Assembly (NCBI GenBank): GCA_016303235.1
Contig: JAEDMB010000002.1
Coordinates: 1 to 38,939 of the forward strand
DNA: 38,939 nt
Reading direction: 5' to 3'
From: Oscillospiraceae bacterium
Lineage (GTDB): Bacteria > Bacillota > Clostridia > Oscillospirales > Ruminococcaceae
Shown here: positions 14,897-22,737 of the stretch, piece by piece
How the letters are laid out: the number at the start of each line of letters is the position of its first letter
Position numbering within the stretch: the stretch's first letter is position 1
Made by a program: the position numbers and the translations under genes
The notes under the pieces: model-generated
What the model saw: the letters and a program-made list of their open reading frames with translations, nothing else
Database searches by the model: none
Told to the model about the DNA's origin: nothing

Positions 14897-15529
14897 ATGA
14901 ACCTTATATTTTTAGGCGCTCCTGGTGCAGGTAAAGGCACTCAGGCAGAAAAGATTTCAGAGGCTTTTAATATTCCGCAGATTTCTACCGGAAATATTCT
15001 CCGTGAAGCTGTTAAGAACGGTACGGAATACGGTCTCAAAGCTAAAGTAGCTATGGAAAGCGGTGCTTTGGTTTCCGATGAAATCGTTATCGGAATCCTT
15101 CAGGACAGAATCGCTAAGGACGACTGCAAAAACGGCTTTATCCTTGACGGTTTCCCGAGAACTGTTCCGCAGGCAGAAGCTCTTGATGCTATGGGAATCA
15201 AAATCGACAAGGTTATCGAAATCGATGTTCCGGACGAAAAAATAAAGAACAGACTTTCCGGCAGACGTGTTTGCGAAGGTTGCGGTGCTTCCTATCATAT
15301 CGAGTACAATCCTTCAAAGGTTGACGGAATCTGTGACAAGTGCGGTGCAAAGACTGTTATCCGTAAGGACGACCAGCCTGAAACCGTTCTTGAAAGACTT
15401 GCTGTTTATCACGAAAAAACAGCTCCCCTTAAAGATTATTATGCAAATCAGGGCAAGCTTGTTACTGTTGAGGGTCAGGAAGAAGTCGCTGACACCTACA
15501 AACTTACTCTCAAGGCAGTAGAGGCATAA
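14897..15529 (+). CDS. adk: Adenylate kinase, zinc-LID form
   Basis: 210-residue cytosolic kinase that interconverts ATP plus AMP with two ADP. It has the P-loop GAPGAGKGT (7-15), the FPRT segment (86-89), and a long LID with C126/C129 and C146/C149, the zinc-binding type common in Gram-positive bacteria. ATG at 14897 after AAAGGAGG. It is placed between secY and map, as in most Firmicutes. Its stop is 6 nt from the next start. Confidence 0.99.
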   Translation: MNLIFLGAPGAGKGTQAEKISEAFNIPQISTGNILREAVKNGTEYGLKAKVAMESGALVSDEIVIGILQDRIAKDDCKNGFILDGFPRTVPQAEALDAMGIKIDKVIEIDVPDEKIKNRLSGRRVCEGCGASYHIEYNPSKVDGICDKCGAKTVIRKDDQPETVLERLAVYHEKTAPLKDYYANQGKLVTVEGQEEVADTYKLTLKAVEA

Positions 15530-15535
15530 TTAAAA

Positions 15536-16285
15536 ATGATAAGTATAAAATCAAAATCCGATTTGGCTAAAATGCGTGATGCCGGTAAAATTGCCGGTTC
15601 AGCATTGAAGCTTGCGGGTGAATCTATAAAGGCAGGCATGACTACTTTAGAACTGGACAAGATTATCCATGACTATATAGTAAAATGCGGAGCAACCCCG
15701 TCTTTTCTGAATTACGGAGGTTTTCCGGCAAGTGCCTGCATTTCTATCAATAACGAGGTTATCCACGGAATACCCCGTGCTTCAAAAATAATCCATGAAG
15801 GTGACATAGTAAGCGTTGATGTGGGTGCTTATTATAACGGCTTTCACAGCGATAACTGTGCTACCTTTCCATGCGGAAAAATTTCAGATGAAGCTAAAGC
15901 ATTGCTGGAAGTTACTGAGGCAAGCCTCTATGAAGGCATCAGAATGGCTCAGGTCGGCAACAGACTCGGTGATATATGTCATGCTGTCGGAGAATACTGC
16001 TCATCAAGGGGCTACGGTATAGTAAGAAATTACTGCGGTCACGGCATAGGCAGAAATCTTCATGAAGACCCCGAAATCCCGAATTACGGTACAGCAGGAC
16101 ATGGCCCAAGACTTACTGCCGGAATGACCTTATGTATAGAACCTATGATTAATGTCAAAGGCGATGGCGTTAAGGTTATGAAGGACGGCTGGACTGTACT
16201 TACATCAAGCGGTTCGCTTTCAGCTCATTTTGAACAGGAAATAGCTATAACTGCAGACGGTCCTGTCGTACTGACAAGACCCTGA
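15536..16285 (+). CDS. map: Methionine aminopeptidase, type I
   Basis: 249-residue metallo-enzyme that removes initiator methionine. The expected two-metal ligands are visible: D95, D106, H169, E202 and E233, with a substrate histidine at H77. It lacks the SEC-C zinc extension found in some Map proteins. ATG at 15536, only 6 nt after adk and without a strong ribosome binding site, so translation probably depends on coupling to adk. Confidence 0.97.
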   Translation: MISIKSKSDLAKMRDAGKIAGSALKLAGESIKAGMTTLELDKIIHDYIVKCGATPSFLNYGGFPASACISINNEVIHGIPRASKIIHEGDIVSVDVGAYYNGFHSDNCATFPCGKISDEAKALLEVTEASLYEGIRMAQVGNRLGDICHAVGEYCSSRGYGIVRNYCGHGIGRNLHEDPEIPNYGTAGHGPRLTAGMTLCIEPMINVKGDGVKVMKDGWTVLTSSGSLSAHFEQEIAITADGPVVLTRP

Positions 16286-16301
16286 CAGGGAGAAGACTGC
16301 T

Positions 16302-16547
16302 GTGAATGTTTCAAAAGGTCTGATTGTAATGGCAACCGCCGGACGTGATTGCGGAAGCTTGTTTGTAATAACCGGAAATGAGAACCAATACTGCCTGATT
16401 GCGGACGGCAAAAGCAGAAAGCTCTCCTCTCCGAAACGCAAAAACCCCAAGCATCTCAGACTCACTGAAAAGTGTGTTGACCTGAACAATATGACTGATA
16501 AAAAGCTGAAAAAAATACTGAGTGAATACTCGGATGAACTGACCTGA
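16302..16547 (+). CDS. KOW-domain putative RNA-binding protein (L14e-like)
   Basis: 81-residue basic protein with an N-terminal KOW-like segment (KGLIVMATAGRDCGSLFVIT) and the patch SSPKRKNPKHLRL. Short KOW proteins related to archaeal/eukaryotic L14e are found at exactly this place, between map and infA, in many Clostridia; their function is unknown and they are not standard ribosomal subunits. The start is GTG at 16302, about 6 nt after GGGAGAAG. Co-expression with translation genes suggests an rRNA or ribosome-linked role. Confidence 0.85.
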   Translation: MNVSKGLIVMATAGRDCGSLFVITGNENQYCLIADGKSRKLSSPKRKNPKHLRLTEKCVDLNNMTDKKLKKILSEYSDELT

Positions 16548-16564
16548 GGAGGTATATTCAGAAA

Positions 16565-16783
16565 ATGTCAAAGGAAGATGTTATCGAAGTCGAAGGCACT
16601 GTTCTCGAAGCACTGCCTAATGCAATGTTTAAAGTGAAGCTTGAAAATGACCACGTTATTCTCGGACACGTTTCCGGCAAGCTGAGAATGAATTATATCA
16701 GAATTGTCCCCGGCGATAAGGTTAAGGTGGAGCTTTCATCATATGACCTCTCAAAGGGAAGAATTACATGGCGTGTAAAGTAA
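16565..16783 (+). CDS. infA: Translation initiation factor IF-1
   Basis: 72-residue OB-fold factor that occupies the 30S A site during initiation. It starts [20 protein letters not shown] and ends GRITWRVK, with the typical length. ATG at 16565, preceded by TGAGGAGGT, which overlaps the upstream stop region. A 34-nt gap follows before rpmJ. Confidence 0.99.
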
Positions 16784-16817
16784 TCGAATCTCATTACCCG
16801 TTAAGGAGGTATTTTCA

Positions 16818-16931
16818 ATGAAAGTAAGACCTTCAGTTAAACCTATCTGCGAAAAATGCAAGGTTATTAAACGTAAGGGCAAAGTAATGGTAATATGCGA
16901 AAACCCAAAGCATAAGCAGCGTCAGGGTTAA
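16818..16931 (+). CDS. rpmJ: 50S ribosomal protein L36, zinc form
   Basis: 37-codon gene encoding a protein that starts [20 protein letters not shown] and ends [10 protein letters not shown], the canonical L36. The zinc ligands C11, C14, C27 and H32 are all present. ATG at 16818 after AAGGAGG; stop at 16929-16931. Expected place between infA and rpsM. Confidence 0.98.
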
Positions 16932-16964
16932 TCGGCTGCTATTCTCAATGGAGGTAAAGAAAAT

Positions 16965-17333
16965 ATGGCAAGAATTTCTGGTGTTGACCTTCCAAAAAAT
17001 AAGAGAGTTGAAATCGGACTCACTTATATTTACGGAATAGGTCTTCCGACTGCTAAGACAATCCTCGCTGAAACAGGTGTTAATCCTGATACAAGAGTAA
17101 AAGACCTCGCAGAGGAAGATGTCGCAAAGCTTCGTGACTATATCGACGCTCACTATACTGTTGAAGGTGACCTTCGTCGTGAAGTCGCACTTAACATAAA
17201 GAGACTTGTTGAAATCGGCTGTTACAGAGGCGTTCGTCACCGTAAGGGTCTGCCTGTAAGAGGTCAGAGAACCAAGACCAACGCAAGAACCCGTAAAGGT
17301 CCGGTTAAGACAATCGCTAACAAGAAGAAGTAA
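16965..17333 (+). CDS. rpsM: 30S ribosomal protein S13
   Basis: 122-residue S13 of the 30S head, which contacts the 50S subunit and P-site tRNA. It has ARISGVDLPKNKRVEIGLTY at the start and HRKGLPVRGQRTKTNARTRK near the end. ATG at 16965 with ATGGAGG upstream. Confidence 0.99.
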   Translation: MARISGVDLPKNKRVEIGLTYIYGIGLPTAKTILAETGVNPDTRVKDLAEEDVAKLRDYIDAHYTVEGDLRREVALNIKRLVEIGCYRGVRHRKGLPVRGQRTKTNARTRKGPVKTIANKKK

Positions 17334-17347
17334 GGAGGGTGTGAACT

Positions 17348-17749
17348 TTGGCACAGCAGAAAAAAAAGGTTACTACCGTAAGAAGACGCAGAGAGCGTAA
17401 GAATATCGAAAGCGGAGCAGTTCATATTCAGTCCACTTTCAATAACACTATCGTAACTATCACAGATACTCAGGGAAATGCTATCTCATGGGCAAGTGCA
17501 GGCGGACTCGGTTTCAGAGGTTCAAGAAAATCAACTCCGTTCGCTGCTCAGACAGCTGCTGAAACAGCTGCAAAGGCTGCTATGGAACACGGTCTTAAAA
17601 CTGTTGAAGTTTATGTAAAAGGACCAGGTTCAGGCCGTGAAGCTGCTATCAGAGCACTCCAGACAGTAGGACTCGAAGTAAAGATGATTAAGGACGTTAC
17701 TCCTATTCCTCACAACGGCTGCCGTCCGCCTAAAAGAAGACGTGTCTAA
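17348..17749 (+). CDS. rpsK: 30S ribosomal protein S11
   Basis: 133-residue S11 of the 30S platform. It contains IQSTFNNTIVTITDTQGNAI and ends TPIPHNGCRPPKRRRV, both strictly typical. The start is the TTG at 17348, 6 to 7 nt after GGAGGGTG. No in-frame ATG or GTG lies nearby, and translation from TTG gives the conserved N-terminus MAQQKKKV. Confidence 0.98.
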   Translation: MAQQKKKVTTVRRRRERKNIESGAVHIQSTFNNTIVTITDTQGNAISWASAGGLGFRGSRKSTPFAAQTAAETAAKAAMEHGLKTVEVYVKGPGSGREAAIRALQTVGLEVKMIKDVTPIPHNGCRPPKRRRV

Positions 17750-17768
17750 TTTACAGGAGGTGTTATAA

Positions 17769-18368
17769 ATGGCATTACAGAAAGAACCAATCATGAAGAG
17801 ATGCAGATACCTCGGAATCAGCCCTGCTGTTATGGGTGTCTCCAAAAAGGAATCCAAGAGATTCAAGAATGCCAACAACAGAAAAAAAGTTTCTGAATAT
17901 GGCATGCAGCTCAAGGAAAAACAGAAACTCAAATTTATATACGGCGTTCTCGAAAAGCAGTTCCACCACTATTTTGAAATCGCTGAAAAAATGGAAGGCA
18001 AAACAGGTGACAACCTCATCACTTGCCTCGAATCAAGACTCGACAGCGTTGTTTACAGAATGGGTCTCGCTCTTACAAGACGTGAAGCAAGACAGCTCGT
18101 TGTTCACAACCACTATACAGTAAACGGCAAAAAGGTTAATATCCCTTCATACAGAGTAAAAGTAGGCGATGTTATAGCTCTCGCTGAAAAGGACAGAACT
18201 TCTGAAAAGTTCAAGTCAACTGTTGAAGCTACTAAGGACAGAACAACTCCTCTCTGGCTCAACGCAAACAAGGACAGCTTCTCTGCAACAGTAGTTCGTA
18301 TGCCTCTCGCTGAAGATATTGACTATGAAGTTGCTTCACATCTCATTGTCGAGCTGTATTCAAAGTAA
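17769..18368 (+). CDS. rpsD: 30S ribosomal protein S4, zinc-free form
   Basis: 199-residue S4, a primary 16S binder and, in many bacteria, an operon autoregulator. The S4 RNA-binding domain is visible as CLESRLDSVVYRMGLALTRR. The N-terminus (MALQKEPIMKRCRYLGISP) has a single cysteine and lacks the four-cysteine zinc site, so it is the C-minus type. ATG at 17769 after AGGAGG. A 58-nt gap precedes rpoA. Confidence 0.98.
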   Translation: MALQKEPIMKRCRYLGISPAVMGVSKKESKRFKNANNRKKVSEYGMQLKEKQKLKFIYGVLEKQFHHYFEIAEKMEGKTGDNLITCLESRLDSVVYRMGLALTRREARQLVVHNHYTVNGKKVNIPSYRVKVGDVIALAEKDRTSEKFKSTVEATKDRTTPLWLNANKDSFSATVVRMPLAEDIDYEVASHLIVELYSK

Positions 18369-18426
18369 TCAGTAGCGTTTGGACGTTCATAATTAAATAT
18401 ATTTTTTGCGAAACAGGAGGGTTTTT

Positions 18427-19380
18427 ATGCTTAAAAAAATCAATAAGCCGGATATTGAAACCGTTGAACTCAAAAGCGACGGCAAATATGGCAAATTCGT
18501 ATTAGCACCGTTGGAGCGGGGATATGGAATTACTCTTGGAAACAGTCTCAGACGTGTGCTGCTCTCCTCTCTTCCCGGTGTTGCCGTGACATCAGTAAAA
18601 ATTCAGGGCATACACCATGAATTGTCTACAATTCCCGGAGTCAAAGAAGATGTTACTGAAATTATCCTCAGTATCAAAGGTCTTACTGCCAAGCTTTACG
18701 GCGAAGGTCCTAAGACAGTATATATCGAGGCTGAAGGTGAATGTGAAGTCACTGCAAGCGATATAAAGGCTGATTCTGAAGTTAATATTCTTGACCCCGG
18801 TATGCATATTGCTACGCTGGGAAAGGACGCCAAGCTCTACATGGAAATTACAATCGACAGAGGCAGAGGTTATGTCTCAGCCGAACGTAATAAAAAACAG
18901 ACAAACTTCCCCGTTGACGTAATCGCTGTGGACAGTATATATACTCCTGTATTAAAGGTAAACTATACAGTCGAGGATACTCGTCTGGGTCAGGTTACCG
19001 ATTATGACAAGCTGACTATCGAAGTTTGGACAGACGGTACAATCTCCGCTAAAGAGGCTCTGTCACAGGCAGCCAATCTCCTCAACGAGCATCTGAAGCT
19101 TTTCATTGACCTTTCTGATGAAGTCGGAATGGCTGAAGCTTTAGTTGAAAAAGACGATAAGGGTAAGGAAAAAATCCTTGAGATGACCATTGAGGATCTT
19201 GACTTATCGGTGCGTTCATTCAATTGCCTTAAACGTGCCGGAATCAACACAGTTGACGACTTGATTAACAAGTCAGAGGAAGAAATGATGAAAGTTAGAA
19301 ATCTCGGCAAAAAGTCTTTCGATGAGGTTAAGGAAAAACTCCATACACTTGGATTTGAACTTTCCTCAGAAGAAGAATAA
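18427..19380 (+). CDS. rpoA: DNA-directed RNA polymerase subunit alpha
   Basis: 317-residue alpha subunit. The N-terminal domain (about 1-230) has the assembly motif FVLAPLERGYGITLGNSLRR; the C-terminal domain (about 250-317) contains EDLDLSVRSFNCLKRAGINT and the helix-hairpin-helix MKVRNLGKKSFDEVKEKL. The start is ATG 18427, 6 nt after AGGAGG. An upstream in-frame TTG would translate through the ribosome binding site and is rejected. Confidence 0.99.
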   Translation: MLKKINKPDIETVELKSDGKYGKFVLAPLERGYGITLGNSLRRVLLSSLPGVAVTSVKIQGIHHELSTIPGVKEDVTEIILSIKGLTAKLYGEGPKTVYIEAEGECEVTASDIKADSEVNILDPGMHIATLGKDAKLYMEITIDRGRGYVSAERNKKQTNFPVDVIAVDSIYTPVLKVNYTVEDTRLGQVTDYDKLTIEVWTDGTISAKEALSQAANLLNEHLKLFIDLSDEVGMAEALVEKDDKGKEKILEMTIEDLDLSVRSFNCLKRAGINTVDDLINKSEEEMMKVRNLGKKSFDEVKEKLHTLGFELSSEEE

Positions 19381-19418
19381 TTGCTGTATGTACTAAAATT
19401 TTAAAGGAGTGAAACACA

Positions 19419-19760
19419 ATGCCGGGTACAAGAAAGCTTGGTAGACCAACAGACCACAGAAAAGCTATGCTCAGAGGTATGGTGACTTATTTACTTGAAA
19501 AGGGTCAGATTGAAACCACTGTTACAAGAGCTAAGGAAGTTCGTGCTGTTGCAGAAAAGATGATTACCATCGGTAAAAACAATGACCTGCACTCCAAACG
19601 TCAGGTTCTGGCATACGTTACTAAAGAGGACGTTGCCAAGAAACTTTTTGATGAAATTGCTCCAAAGTATGCTGACAGAAACGGCGGTTATACTCAGATT
19701 ATCAAAATCGGCCCCCGTCGTGGAGATGCTGCTGAAATGGCTATCATCAAGCTCGTTTGA
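19419..19760 (+). CDS. rplQ: 50S ribosomal protein L17
   Basis: 113-residue L17, at the tunnel exit. It starts PGTRKLGRPTDHRKAMLRGM, which is diagnostic. ATG at 19419 after AAAGGAG. It is the last gene of the superoperon; a terminator lies 27 nt after the stop. The ECF transporter and truA genes that often follow in Firmicutes are absent here. Confidence 0.99.
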   Translation: MPGTRKLGRPTDHRKAMLRGMVTYLLEKGQIETTVTRAKEVRAVAEKMITIGKNNDLHSKRQVLAYVTKEDVAKKLFDEIAPKYADRNGGYTQIIKIGPRRGDAAEMAIIKLV

Positions 19761-19787
19761 TTGCAATTATATCAGTTTAATAAATAA

Positions 19788-19820
19788 GGCTGTCCTCTCC
19801 GGACAGTCTTTTGTCTTTTT
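19788..19820 (+). terminator. Terminator of the ribosomal superoperon
   Basis: 8-bp stem GGCTGTCC (19788-19795) with GGACAGTC (19801-19808), one G-U pair, a 5-nt loop, followed by TTTTGTC and then a run of Ts. Confidence 0.9.
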
Positions 19821-19842
19821 TTACAATATCTCTGAAAAACAC

Positions 19843-19871
19843 TTGAAAAATTTTTCACGCTGTGATATAAT
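19843..19871 (+). promoter_or_regulatory. Promoter of the nfnAB-yajC genes
   Basis: TTGAAA (19843-19848), a 17-bp spacer and TATAAT (19866-19871), with an extended -10 TG. It leaves a leader of about 30 nt before nfnA. Confidence 0.85.
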
Positions 19872-19908
19872 TATTGAGATAATCGCTTTTATTTATGGAG
19901 GAACAGAA

Positions 19909-20742
19909 ATGTTTAAAATATCTAAGAAAAAACAGCTCAATGATTCCGTTGTCCTTATGGAATTTGAAGCTCCCTTTATCGCTAAAAAGGCTCTCCCCGG
20001 ACAGTTTATTATTTTCAGAGTAGATGAAAAGGGTGAAAGAGTTCCCCTTACAATCGCTGACTATGACCGTGAAAAAGGTACTGTAACAATTATATTCCAG
20101 ACTGTCGGAAAAAGCACTCTCAAGCTCGCTCAGCTTAATGAAGGAGATTATATCTCCGATGTTGCCGGCCCTCTCGGAGTCGCTACACAGGTTAATAAGG
20201 AAGCTAAAAGAGTATGCGTTGTAGGCGGTGGCGTAGGCTGTGCTATTGCTTATCCTCAGGCTAAACAGCTCTATAATATGGGTATAGCTACTGACGTAAT
20301 CGCAGGTTTCAGAAGCAAGGATATTGTTATTCTGGAAGATGAATTTAAAGCTAACTGCACAGAGCTTACAATCTGTACTGATGACGGCAGTTACGGCAAA
20401 AAGGGATTTGTTACAAATGCCCTTAAGGACTTAATCGAAAGCGGAAGAAAATACGATGAAGTTATTGCAATAGGACCAATTCCGATGATGAAATTCGTCT
20501 GCGATGTAACTAAGGAATATAATATAAAAACTATTGTATCTCTTAACCCGATTATGGTTGACGGAACCGGTATGTGCGGAGGCTGTCGTGTTACTGTTGA
20601 CGGAAAAATCAAGTATGCATGTGTTGACGGCCCTGACTTTGACGGTCATCTTGTTGATTTCAAGGAGCTTATGAGCAGAAACTCCACATACAAGGCTTAT
20701 GAAACTCATGAATGTAATCTTTTTAAGGGAATTAAAGATTAA
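19909..20742 (+). CDS. nfnA: NfnA: ferredoxin-NADP+ reductase-type subunit (PyrK-like)
   Basis: 277-residue small subunit of the NADH-dependent reduced ferredoxin:NADP+ oxidoreductase, a cytosolic electron-bifurcating enzyme. It has an N-terminal FAD-binding barrel (RVPLTIADYD, 45-53), an NAD-binding region with VVGGGVG (104-110), and a C-terminal [2Fe-2S] motif with C223, C226 and C238. The start is ATG 19909 after ATGGAGGAA. It is followed directly by the large subunit gene, which separates it from the PyrK of dihydroorotate dehydrogenase, a close relative. Confidence 0.9.
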   Translation: MFKISKKKQLNDSVVLMEFEAPFIAKKALPGQFIIFRVDEKGERVPLTIADYDREKGTVTIIFQTVGKSTLKLAQLNEGDYISDVAGPLGVATQVNKEAKRVCVVGGGVGCAIAYPQAKQLYNMGIATDVIAGFRSKDIVILEDEFKANCTELTICTDDGSYGKKGFVTNALKDLIESGRKYDEVIAIGPIPMMKFVCDVTKEYNIKTIVSLNPIMVDGTGMCGGCRVTVDGKIKYACVDGPDFDGHLVDFKELMSRNSTYKAYETHECNLFKGIKD

Positions 20743-20767
20743 TCTGAAAGGAAGTATTGTTTAATAT

Positions 20768-22150
20768 ATGAACATGTCGTTGAAAAAAGTTGCTATGCCT
20801 GAACAGAATCCGCAGGTCAGAGCAAGAAACTTTGAAGAAGTTACTCTCGGTTACAGTGCTGAAATGGCTGTTGAGGAGGCTAAAAGATGCCTTAACTGTA
20901 AAAACAAGCCATGTGTAAGCGGTTGTCCGGTAGGTGTCAGAATACCTGAATTTATTGGAGAAATCGCTAACGGAAATTTTGAAAAGGCTTATGAAATAAT
21001 TACATCAACAAACGGACTTCCTGCTGTATGCGGACGAGTATGCCCTCAGGAAAATCAGTGCGAGGGAAAATGTGTAAGAGGAATAAAGGGTGAACCTGTC
21101 GGAATAGGCAGACTTGAACGCTTTGCAGCTGACTATATGATGACTCAGGCTAAATCAGAAACTGTCAAGCCGGAATCAAACGGTCATAAAGTAGCAGTAG
21201 TTGGCGGAGGCCCTGCCGGTCTTACTTGTGCCGGAGACCTTGCACGTCTCGGCTATGAGGTAACTATATTTGAAGCTTTCCACGTTGCCGGAGGAGTTCT
21301 CATGTATGGTATTCCGGAATTCAGACTTCCTAAGGCTATTGTTCAGAAAGAAATTCAGACTCTTAAAGACCTCGGTGTTGAAATTATGACTAATATGGTA
21401 ATCGGAAAGGTTCTTTCCGTTGACGAAATCATGGAAATGGGTTTTGAGGCTGTATTTATCGGTTCTGGTGCAGGACTTCCGAAATTTATGGGAATCCCAG
21501 GAGAGGCTCTTATTGGTGTATGCTCCGCAAATGAATATCTCACAAGAATCAACCTTATGAAGGGCTATCTTGAGGATTATGATACACCTGTAATCAAATC
21601 AAAATCCGTTGCAGTAGTCGGAGGCGGTAACGTTGCTATGGACGCTGCAAGAAGTGCAATGCGTATGGGTGCAGAACACGTTTATATAGTATACAGACGT
21701 TCAGAAGCTGAAATGCCTGCACGTCTTGAAGAAGTTCATCACGCTAAGGAGGAGGGAATTGAATTTCTTACTCTTAACAACCCTGTAAAAATCAACGGCG
21801 GTGAGGACGGCAGAGTTAAATCAATGGAATGTATCAGAATGGAACTCGGCGAACCTGATGAAAGCGGAAGAAGACGTCCTGTGCCTGTTGAAGGCTCTAA
21901 TTATGAACTTGATGTTGATACAGTAATAATGGCTCTCGGAACTTCTCCGAATCCGCTTATCAGAACTACTACAAGCGGACTTGATGCAAACAAGTGGGGC
22001 TGTCTTATCGTCAACGAGGAAATGCTTACTACTAAAGAAGGAGTATATGCAGGCGGTGATGCCGTAACAGGTGCAGCAACGGTTATACTTGCAATGGGTG
22101 CAGGAAAGACCGCTGCAAAATCCATTGATGAATATATCAGAACTAAGTAA
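20768..22150 (+). CDS. nfnB: NfnB: NADPH-binding flavoprotein subunit (GltD-like)
   Basis: 460-residue large subunit of Nfn. The N-terminus carries two cysteine clusters for [4Fe-4S] centres (C41, C44, C49, C53 and C88, C92, C98, C102). Next come the FAD Rossmann motif VVGGGPAG (144-151) and a second nucleotide-binding motif VVGGGNVAMD. GltD-type glutamate synthase small subunits share this fold, but adjacency to nfnA favours Nfn, which balances NADH, NADPH and ferredoxin in fermentation. ATG 20768 is chosen; ATG 20774 is also possible. Confidence 0.9.
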   Translation: MNMSLKKVAMPEQNPQVRARNFEEVTLGYSAEMAVEEAKRCLNCKNKPCVSGCPVGVRIPEFIGEIANGNFEKAYEIITSTNGLPAVCGRVCPQENQCEGKCVRGIKGEPVGIGRLERFAADYMMTQAKSETVKPESNGHKVAVVGGGPAGLTCAGDLARLGYEVTIFEAFHVAGGVLMYGIPEFRLPKAIVQKEIQTLKDLGVEIMTNMVIGKVLSVDEIMEMGFEAVFIGSGAGLPKFMGIPGEALIGVCSANEYLTRINLMKGYLEDYDTPVIKSKSVAVVGGGNVAMDAARSAMRMGAEHVYIVYRRSEAEMPARLEEVHHAKEEGIEFLTLNNPVKINGGEDGRVKSMECIRMELGEPDESGRRRPVPVEGSNYELDVDTVIMALGTSPNPLIRTTTSGLDANKWGCLIVNEEMLTTKEGVYAGGDAVTGAATVILAMGAGKTAAKSIDEYIRTK

Positions 22151-22168
22151 ATCGGAGGTTTTGTGTTT

Positions 22169-22642
22169 ATGAAGAAATCATTTATCAGATTTCTGACAGC
22201 TATTGTATCTGCTGTTTCCGCAATGTCATTAATGTCTGTGACTGCATTTGCAGAGGGTGAGGGACAGGCAACTACTGCAACAGCCGGAGGAAGCTTCAGC
22301 GGTATGCTTATTTCAATGGGACTTCTGCTCGTTGTTATGTATTTTCTTTTCATGCGTCCCCAGAAGAAAAAGGAAAAGGAAACCAAGAATATGCAGGATA
22401 ACGTTCAGATTGGCGATGAAATTGTAACATACGGCGGTATGGTCGGAATAGTAGTCCGCAAGGGTGACGACAATGTTGTTATCGAAACCGGCGGAGAAAA
22501 AAATAAAATCAGAATCAAGACATGGGCAATATCTGAAAATACAACTGCTAAGGAAAAGGCTGCGGCTGAAGAAAAAGCTGCTAAAAAAGCTAAAATGACT
22601 CTTTCAAAGGAAAAGGACGATTCCGAAGATAAAAAATCCTGA
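22169..22642 (+). CDS. yajC: YajC family protein with an added signal-peptide-like N-terminus
   Basis: 157-residue membrane protein of the SecDF-associated YajC family. The YajC core is the segment LLVVMYFLFMRPQKKKEKET, then GDEIVTYGGMVGIVVRKGDD. It differs from the common form of roughly 90-110 residues in two ways. It has an extra N-terminal hydrophobic stretch ending in TAFAEG, which looks like a cleavable signal peptide. Its C-terminus is an Ala/Lys/Glu-rich charged tail. ATG 22169 is 10 nt after GGAGG; a GTG at 22163 is less likely. It may be co-transcribed with nfnAB, 18 nt upstream. secDF is not here. Confidence 0.9.
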   Translation: MKKSFIRFLTAIVSAVSAMSLMSVTAFAEGEGQATTATAGGSFSGMLISMGLLLVVMYFLFMRPQKKKEKETKNMQDNVQIGDEIVTYGGMVGIVVRKGDDNVVIETGGEKNKIRIKTWAISENTTAKEKAAAEEKAAKKAKMTLSKEKDDSEDKKS

Positions 22643-22655
22643 TTTAAAAAAATTC

Positions 22656-22683
22656 CGGACGGTTTTGAGCCGTCCGTTTTTTT
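22656..22683 (+). terminator. Terminator after yajC
   Basis: 7-bp stem CGGACGG (22656-22662) with CCGTCCG (22670-22676), followed by seven Ts. Its stem is nearly the same as those of the terminators at 31449 and 35531. Confidence 0.92.
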
Positions 22684-22697
22684 GAATAAAAAATTAA

Positions 22698-22719
22698 GGC
22701 GAACCCCGAAAGGTTCGCC
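22698..22719 (-). terminator. Terminator of groESL
   Basis: Perfect 8-bp stem GGCGAACC / GGTTCGCC. On the minus strand it is followed by TTAATTTTTTATTC. It lies 18 nt after the groEL stop codon. Confidence 0.85.
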
Positions 22720-22737
22720 ATATTTTTGTTTGTTAAA

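Noticed and set aside
18406..18426. Upstream TTG start for rpoA adding seven residues
   Set aside because: The added codons would translate the ribosome binding site AGGAGG, and ATG 18427 gives the standard N-terminus.
20768..22150. nfnB as glutamate synthase small subunit GltD
   Set aside because: The fold is shared, but no GltB large subunit gene is adjacent, whereas nfnA precedes it.
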